Origin: Nitrososphaerota archaeon
GTDB lineage: Archaea; Thermoproteota; Nitrososphaeria; Nitrososphaerales; Nitrosopumilaceae
Direction: 5' to 3'
Assembly (NCBI GenBank): GCA_028867735.1
Contig: JAGWFW010000002.1
Coordinates: forward strand, 17,952 to 81,951
Length of the DNA: 64,000 nt
Shown: in pieces, positions 58,934 through 64,000 of the stretch
Layout of the letters: each line of letters begins with the position of its first letter
Numbering within the stretch: position 1 is the stretch's first letter
Notes under the pieces: generated by a model
What the model saw: only the letters and a program-made list of their open reading frames with translations
Told to the model about the DNA's origin: nothing
The model's database searches: none
Position numbers and translations under genes: made by a program

Positions 58934-60600
58934 AGCATGTTAAGCTCCTTCATGAAGGCATCCAAGCCGATTTCTCTGCAGCGCGATATCGAATCGTAAA
59001 CATCATAGAAATTGAAGATCTTTTTTTCCACCATCTTATCCAGGATTTTGGCCCTCATTGCAAGCTCTTCATATAAGAGTGGCTCGTCTTTTCTTGACAT
59101 GCCTCTTTTTTCAAGCACTCTGGAAATGAACAAGGCGCTGCTTCCCTTTCCTCTAAACTTTACCTCATCCCTGCCTGGATCCCAGTCAAAAACCGGGATG
59201 AACATTACGTTATTTCCTTCCGGGTTGTATCCCAGAACCTCATTGATTGACAGTACTCTCCTCACCCTCTTTCCATCCGCGCCAGTGACTGATGCCTGAA
59301 ACAATGCAATGTTTAGGTTTTCCACATTGGTCTTTGGTATGTTCATCGGAGGATTGGTAATTCTCTGTATCAGTGCAGTCATGTTGGCTGCGTGAAAAGT
59401 ACTTACAACCGGGTGGCCTGTCTGCATTGCTTGAAATGCAATGTTGGCTTCCGCCCCCCTGATTTCTCCAACAAATATGTAATTTGGCCTCTGCCTTAAC
59501 GCTGCTTTCAGCAGATCAAACATGGTAACACTTGAATTCTGGTTTCCTGTATCGCGTGTGGCCTCGCTAATCCAGTTGGCGTGCGGCAGGGTGAGCTCAG
59601 GCGTGTCTTCAATGCTTACTATCTTCCAGTTGGAAGGAATGAATGCAGTTAACGCCATCATGGTAGTCGTTTTTCCAGACGCAGTCTCACCATTGATGAA
59701 GACGCTCATGCCCTCTGACATCATTATCCACAGGTAAGCCGCCTCTGTCGAGTTGAGAGTCTTGCTTGGGAGTATCTGGGTTATGGAAAGGGGTGTACTT
59801 GCAAATCTTCGGATTGTGGCATTTGTTCCTTTTCTGCTTACGTCCTTGCCAAACACGATGTTAATCCTGGAACCTTCTGGCAGCGTGGCGTCTATCACGG
59901 GTTTTGCATGGGATACCGTTTTTCCAAACTGCTCCGACATGCTAATTATGAGTTCATCTATCTCTTCAACGCTGAGGAATATGGGGCACTTGAGAGCTCC
60001 GAACATTTTGTGGATCACGTACATGTTTCCAGCACCTACCACTGAAATGTCCTCAAGATGCGGGTCTGTCAAGAACGGGTCGAGCAGTCCCATGCCGGCT
60101 CTTTTTCTTAAAAAATGATACTTTAGGTTGGCTACATCCTTCTCGTAAACCGGAAGGCTCTTCATCTTTGTCGCATCAATTTTGGAATAGTCTACAGGAC
60201 CGTTGTTGACTGACATGGTTTTGTCCAGATACTGGTCTATCATGTTGAATCGTTCTGTAAGCTCGACTGGAGGATTCATGCTTCCGGCGTGCAGTGCAAA
60301 TAGCTTGTCAGCATGCTCCATTAGCACCCTGTCCGGCTCATCTGGCTCTATTATTGAGTATTCCACATACCCGTCGGCAGAGTTTGAGTGCGGGTTGACA
60401 TGTATGTACGCAGTGTCGGATATCGGGTAGATCAGGTTGGGCTCTTTGAGCTTCTTGTGCTCGCCTTCTAGTTTTTCAGTGTAGATTGGAATTGGGTTTC
60501 CTCTTACAACATACATTTCCAGATAGTTGGACAGGTGTGGGGACTTTTTCAGGGCATCTGCAAACTTTTTGTCTTTTACCAGCGATATGTCAAAGCCCAC
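58930..60600 (-). CDS. arlI: Archaellum motor/assembly ATPase ArlI (FlaI)
   Basis: A 556-residue ATPase powering both assembly and rotation of the archaellum. Walker A is INGETASGKTTTMMALTAF, Asp box WKIVSIEDTPELTLPHANW, Walker B NYIFVGEIRGAEANIAFQAM, His box GHPVVSTFHAAN. The N-terminal part has YHFLRKRAGMGLLDPFLTDPHLEDISV. The start is GTG 60600. Confidence 0.94.
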   Translation of the reverse strand: MGFDISLVKDKKFADALKKSPHLSNYLEMYVVRGNPIPIYTEKLEGEHKKLKEPNLIYPISDTAYIHVNPHSNSADGYVEYSIIEPDEPDRVLMEHADKLFALHAGSMNPPVELTERFNMIDQYLDKTMSVNNGPVDYSKIDATKMKSLPVYEKDVANLKYHFLRKRAGMGLLDPFLTDPHLEDISVVGAGNMYVIHKMFGALKCPIFLSVEEIDELIISMSEQFGKTVSHAKPVIDATLPEGSRINIVFGKDVSRKGTNATIRRFASTPLSITQILPSKTLNSTEAAYLWIMMSEGMSVFINGETASGKTTTMMALTAFIPSNWKIVSIEDTPELTLPHANWISEATRDTGNQNSSVTMFDLLKAALRQRPNYIFVGEIRGAEANIAFQAMQTGHPVVSTFHAANMTALIQRITNPPMNIPKTNVENLNIALFQASVTGADGKRVRRVLSINEVLGYNPEGNNVMFIPVFDWDPGRDEVKFRGKGSSALFISRVLEKRGMSRKDEPLLYEELAMRAKILDKMVEKKIFNFYDVYDSISRCREIGLDAFMKELNML

Positions 60601-60640
60601 GACAAACTGCCTCCTGTTTTTTATGTGTCATCCTGATCTC

Positions 60641-61342
60641 CTATGCATTTGCCGTTGATATCGGCACAATCTTTATTCCAAAACTGGTGTCCACCTCAAA
60701 TGCAAAAGACGGCTCTGCCTGCGACGTGGAACCTATCAGTTTTATTACCTTCATGATCTTGACTGCCTTGCCTCCTATGCTGGACGTACTGAGAGAAAAA
60801 TAGGCGTCGCATGCAGATTTGATTCTCAGTGCAACATCTTCCGGAATTGACGCTTCATGCATTGTGAGTATTATGGACATGCCAGTTGATACCAGATACT
60901 TGCATCTTGTAAGAAAATCAAGAATCTGGTCTGCGTCAGAATACATTGTCAGAAGAGATACGGAGTCTATTACTACGACATCACATTTCTTTGCATTGCT
61001 GCTGATGTATCTGCCAATCACAGGTAGCAGGAAAGACGACTGCCGCTCTGACCACATTGCGCCGTACACATGCAGCGGCAGTATTGAGAGCTTGTTTTGC
61101 AAAAACGGCTTGGTAAAATTGAAGGTGATTGTCTTCATTTTTTCAATATAGTCTTTTACAGTATTTTCAGTAATGCATAGAACTTTCATATTCAAGCTTA
61201 GCATTCCCTTGATGAATTGTGCGGCAAGGGCGCTTTTTCCTGCTCCGTGCTCGCCCTCTATTAGCATAAGACAGGGAGTAGGTATGCCACCTGCAAGCTG
61301 TCTGTCGACCTCTTCATTGCCGGTTGGTACCGTCTTTATCAT
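60641..61342 (-). CDS. arlH: Archaellum ATP-binding protein ArlH (FlaH)
   Basis: A 233-residue KaiC/RecA-like protein: Walker A IEGEHGAGKSALAAQFIKGML and Walker B KCDVVVIDSVSLLTMYSD. ArlH binds ATP and docks on ArlI as part of the motor ring. It overlaps arlF by 4 bases. Confidence 0.93.
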   Translation of the reverse strand: MIKTVPTGNEEVDRQLAGGIPTPCLMLIEGEHGAGKSALAAQFIKGMLSLNMKVLCITENTVKDYIEKMKTITFNFTKPFLQNKLSILPLHVYGAMWSERQSSFLLPVIGRYISSNAKKCDVVVIDSVSLLTMYSDADQILDFLTRCKYLVSTGMSIILTMHEASIPEDVALRIKSACDAYFSLSTSSIGGKAVKIMKVIKLIGSTSQAEPSFAFEVDTSFGIKIVPISTANA

Positions 61343-61908
61343 GTTATTTTCACCGAACTTGAGGTCGTAATGCCGTTATCAGTTCCAAATTCCACTGTAA
61401 ATGTACCGCCGCCATAGGTAGGATGGGACGGTTGTGCGTTTATTGCGGCAATCTCGCTTGGATCAATCATCCCAGGATGTATGTAGTCATTTTGAATCTG
61501 TGAGATGCACCAATGACCAGCAGCCAGTCCAGAACAAGTGTTTGCGTAATTTAGGGTTTCAGTCAGAATCGGATTGTTTGTAGCATTTTCTTGATATGTT
61601 ATAATCACATCAAATTTATTGTAATTCCACAATGCCACGTTTCCCGTGTTGGTGATTTTGAAAGTGGCCGGGCCTGTGCCCCTGTTGTCCTGCAAGCTTG
61701 AAATGCTGATATTTGTCTGCAGCCTCAAAAACAGGTTGTTTGACATCTGAGACTGGGACGTGCTTATCTTTGTAGCATCATCGACCACTGTAGAAAAAGA
61801 CATCATGGCATAGATTATGGAAAAAGTCACAATACCGCCAGAAATAGCAATACTTAATCCCATTCCGCCTCCTCCTTTGTTAACAGAATCTTGTGAATTG
61901 CTGATCAC
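61339..61908 (-). CDS. arlF: Archaellum stator-like protein ArlF (FlaF)
   Basis: A 189-residue protein with an N-terminal membrane helix (MGLSIAISGGIVTFSIIYAMM) and an extracellular beta domain (ATFKITNTGNVALWNYNKFDVIITYQ). Its place between arlG and arlH and the domain plan match ArlF, which binds the S-layer and acts as a stator. It overlaps arlG by 29 bases. Confidence 0.8.
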   Translation of the reverse strand: MISNSQDSVNKGGGGMGLSIAISGGIVTFSIIYAMMSFSTVVDDATKISTSQSQMSNNLFLRLQTNISISSLQDNRGTGPATFKITNTGNVALWNYNKFDVIITYQENATNNPILTETLNYANTCSGLAAGHWCISQIQNDYIHPGMIDPSEIAAINAQPSHPTYGGGTFTVEFGTDNGITTSSSVKIT

Positions 61909-62353
61909 TTACTCCGTTTGGGGTGGTCACTTGTAGATCATAGGTAGAACCGCACTGGATGGTGGCCAGATTTGAAATGTTTATCTGTACTGTATTTGTC
62001 TGATTCCATACAGACAGCGGGCTTGAAAACTTCCATGATAGGCCGGATGGTGGATTGCTGTACTGTATTCTCTGCATTTGGTTAACTTGGCCAAAATACA
62101 CGTCGGTATTCTGGGGATTCGTAATTGGGTACGAGCCGACATTTTTTACCCATGCGCTGACACTAGTCTGCGTCGCATTTGTGATATAGATTACTTTGAT
62201 ACTTGTCAGAACTGTTTGTTTCTGACTCTCTGTAGTCTGCGTAAAGGTTGATTGGAACGAACCCACCTTTGTCATCACTACACCTGCAAGTCCGGCAGCC
62301 ACTATTACTGAAGCTACTATCAGAATGGCCTCCGTGAACACTGCAGATGCCAT
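61880..62353 (-). CDS. arlG: Archaellum stator-like protein ArlG (FlaG)
   Basis: A 157-residue protein with an N-terminal helix (FTEAILIVASVIVAAGLAGVVM) and a beta-sandwich (SIKVIYITNATQTSVSAWVKNVGSYPI). That pattern is typical of ArlG, which forms filaments capped by ArlF in the pseudoperiplasm. The ATG directly follows the upstream stop. Confidence 0.82.
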   Translation of the reverse strand: MASAVFTEAILIVASVIVAAGLAGVVMTKVGSFQSTFTQTTESQKQTVLTSIKVIYITNATQTSVSAWVKNVGSYPITNPQNTDVYFGQVNQMQRIQYSNPPSGLSWKFSSPLSVWNQTNTVQINISNLATIQCGSTYDLQVTTPNGVSDQQFTRFC

Positions 62354-63571
62354 TTATTCAGCCTTCTTTTCCACCGTCATTATGTTATCATGATTTTTAC
62401 CCTGATTCATCATTAATTTAGCATAAATCAAATCTGATTCTCTATCATTCATGCCCATTACTTTGCCAAACTTGTATAACATGATCAGTGTGTCGTTAAC
62501 AGACAAACCCGACTTGTCCATCATGTTAATTACATTGTAGACAATATGCTCATCTTCTTGGTTTAGCCCCATGAGTTTACACTGATCAATTAATACGTCG
62601 ATAGAGTCTCTTCCTAATGTTTGCAGGATTTCTTCCATCAACGATATGGTTGTCATTAACTTGCCCAATGTGATCTTTCCACCTAGTATTTGCTTAAACG
62701 CCAGCACCTCGTGGGAATCGCTTGCTAGTATATCGCCGGCATCACTGTCTTTCACAATCCTGTCTGGTGTGTTTTCTCTGTTCCTAGTCATGCTGTCCTG
62801 TGTCTCAATTTTGAAGTCAGATTCGGTTTTTTCGGAATTTGTACCCTGTGTCGGATCTGATAGTGGCAGCTGTTCTATGTGCAGGGGAAGGGTTGGATCA
62901 GACAATGATTTGATGTCAATCGAATCAAAATACTTTCGCATAAAATTTAACGGATTTGCAAGCTCGGCTTGAAATGATTTAAGATCAGTCAGGGATGATT
63001 CAACTGTTGATGACATAGAATCCATGTTACTTTTGATTATGTCTATCTCATTTCTCAGGTTGATTATGGTATCTTGCAGTCTGGCATTGTCCTTTTGTAC
63101 AGGCTCCATGACTCTTGAAACCATGTCCTGAACGACAGCCTCGTCGACAATCGGCGTCTGGATTGCGGCAGAACTGGCATCTCCGCCATACCCTGCCATG
63201 AGGTTTTGAATTGTGTCTTGGGACTCTCCTGTGGTATTATTACCATCTGGCAAAATCATGCCTTGTTCTTTCATGGGTTCAATAGAAACTGCCTCGACTG
63301 GTGGCTGATACGTTTGTTCTGATAATCCGGCACTGGCCTGTGATCCTGCTTGGACATTCCTTGATAACATTTTAGGCAGAATCACAAGTACGATAACAAT
63401 TACAATCGACGGCAGGACAAAATAGAACAGAGCGTATGTCGGAATGAAAAGATATTCCGGGAGCAGCTCGTACAAAAACAGGCCGTAGCAGGCTATTGTG
63501 CTTGCTGCCACGAAAGTCCGAGTGTTTCCGGCCATCTTTGCAAGTAAAAAAAGTGGATTGGTAGTGATCAT
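62354..63571 (-). CDS. Membrane coiled-coil archaellum-operon protein (ArlX/ArlCDE-like position)
   Basis: A 405-residue protein. Two N-terminal helices (TFVAASTIACYGLFLYELL; FYFVLPSIVIVIVLVILPKML), a polar linker, a coiled coil (ARLQDTIINLRNEIDIIKSNMDSMSSTVESSL), and a helical C-terminal domain of ~120 residues (LAFKQILGGKITLGKLMTTISLMEEIL ... YNVINMMDKSGLSVNDTLIMLYKF). It sits between arlB and arlG, where Euryarchaeota have arlC/D/E and Crenarchaeota have the membrane ring protein ArlX. I infer an ArlX-like scaffold. Confidence 0.6.
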   Translation of the reverse strand: MITTNPLFLLAKMAGNTRTFVAASTIACYGLFLYELLPEYLFIPTYALFYFVLPSIVIVIVLVILPKMLSRNVQAGSQASAGLSEQTYQPPVEAVSIEPMKEQGMILPDGNNTTGESQDTIQNLMAGYGGDASSAAIQTPIVDEAVVQDMVSRVMEPVQKDNARLQDTIINLRNEIDIIKSNMDSMSSTVESSLTDLKSFQAELANPLNFMRKYFDSIDIKSLSDPTLPLHIEQLPLSDPTQGTNSEKTESDFKIETQDSMTRNRENTPDRIVKDSDAGDILASDSHEVLAFKQILGGKITLGKLMTTISLMEEILQTLGRDSIDVLIDQCKLMGLNQEDEHIVYNVINMMDKSGLSVNDTLIMLYKFGKVMGMNDRESDLIYAKLMMNQGKNHDNIMTVEKKAE

Positions 63572-63586
63572 TCCCCGTCACTTCTC

Positions 63587-64000
63587 TTACCCTAGGTCAA
63601 CGACGGTTGTAGTGACTGACGGTACCTGTCTCTCGACAGTCAATGCCGATCCTGTTGGTACTATGACCTCTGCTTTGACGTTGTCAAGTGCTCCCGGTCT
63701 GTCTGCGCTCTTGTATGCGATGGCAATATCTGCATGCTGTCCCTCGTTGAGTATGCCGTTGAGTGTGGAACCGCCTGAGACATCCCAATAGACTATTGCC
63801 TCTGTTGAGCTTGGTGCTGCCGCGCTTGAACCCGCTGGGTTTGCACTGATACAAGTTGCCGTTACTGCATCTGCAAATGCTGTTGTTGCGTTAGTGTATG
63901 TTTTAGATTTGAGCAAGCAGTTAGATGCATAGATGTTGTCGTATCGCACCGTGTTGCTGTAGTACTTGATGCTGGTAAGTGCCGGATTTAGGTTGACCGC
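63587..64000 (-). CDS. arlB: Archaellin (partial, N-terminus beyond right edge)
   Basis: The minus frame stays open to base 64000. The C-terminal segment is typical archaellin: GQHADIAIAYKSADRPGAL, KAEVIVPTGSALTVERQVPS. The track's start at 63949 is only an internal GTG; the frame continues upstream as NLNPALTSIKYYSNTVRYDN. The class III signal peptide lies outside the window. It is the first visible gene of the archaellum operon, 15 bp before the membrane coiled-coil gene. Confidence 0.88.
   Translation of the reverse strand, partial: AVNLNPALTSIKYYSNTVRYDNIYASNCLLKSKTYTNATTAFADAVTATCISANPAGSSAAAPSSTEAIVYWDVSGGSTLNGILNEGQHADIAIAYKSADRPGALDNVKAEVIVPTGSALTVERQVPSVTTTVVDLG

Noticed and set aside
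1-64000. CRISPR arrays, rRNA genes, integrase or replication origin
   Set aside because: I looked for regularly spaced repeats, conserved rRNA segments, tyrosine recombinase motifs and origin-type repeat clusters and saw none that hold up.

Overview
The window is archaeal and comes from an ammonia-oxidising-type Thaumarchaeote (Nitrososphaerota, most like the Nitrosopumilales). The basis is archaeal-type ribosomal proteins (S4e, an RNase P protein inside the ribosomal operon), a proteasome alpha subunit, a CdvB/ESCRT-III homologue, DUF371, TrmB regulators, archaellum genes, many TTG/GTG starts, and TATA-like boxes about 25-30 nt upstream of start codons. No amoA or 16S gene lies in the window, so the genus cannot be fixed.

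Layout. 0-8 kb: a methyltransferase fragment at the left edge and a purine biosynthesis block (purS; then purQ-purL-purF, a stand-alone Lrp/AsnC ligand-binding domain and purC), with convergent CBS and rhomboid genes between purS and purQ. purE (52.6 kb) and purK (55.7 kb) lie far away. 8-11 kb: ArsR-like regulator, DUF371, proteasome alpha, SPOUT methyltransferase and a 33-residue membrane microprotein. 11-19 kb: S10/spc-type ribosomal operon from L3 to L6, lacking L2 and everything normally after L6, closed by tRNA-Asn(GTT). 19-24.4 kb: small zinc-ribbon, Cys-rich and HExxH proteins, a RidA remnant, a CdvB paralogue and a split DipZ-like pair (thioredoxin plus CcdA). A 22-bp palindrome recurs four times here. 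24.4-31.3 kb: biotin genes bioF, bioB, bioA and bioD, with a BirA-type operator between bioA and bioB. 28-34.8 kb: an accessory, partly decayed zone with broken PemK/MazF and Doc/Fic toxin genes, a transposase remnant, AT-rich orphan genes, a duplicated coiled-coil cassette and two TrmB regulators.

34.9-48.7 kb: a type IV pilus-like locus. It has three class III signal-peptide pilin-like proteins, a MoxR ATPase plus VWA protein, a secretion ATPase with its membrane platform, and a large Ig-like surface protein. 48.9-57.4 kb: signalling genes: the second coiled-coil cassette, a third TrmB, a winged-helix-like protein, a PII-domain/nucleotidyl-cyclase fusion, a receiver domain fused through one membrane helix to an extracellular metalloprotease, and a frameshifted CheY-like regulator. 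57.4-64 kb: an archaellum operon on the minus strand (arlB partial, a membrane coiled-coil protein, arlG, arlF, arlH, arlI, arlJ).

The most unusual items are the PII-cyclase fusion, the receiver-TM-metzincin fusion, the bacterial-style biotin operator, the AATTCGAATT palindrome family, and the duplicated coiled-coil cassette with conserved flanks. All calls come from reading sequence and translations by eye; no database search was run.
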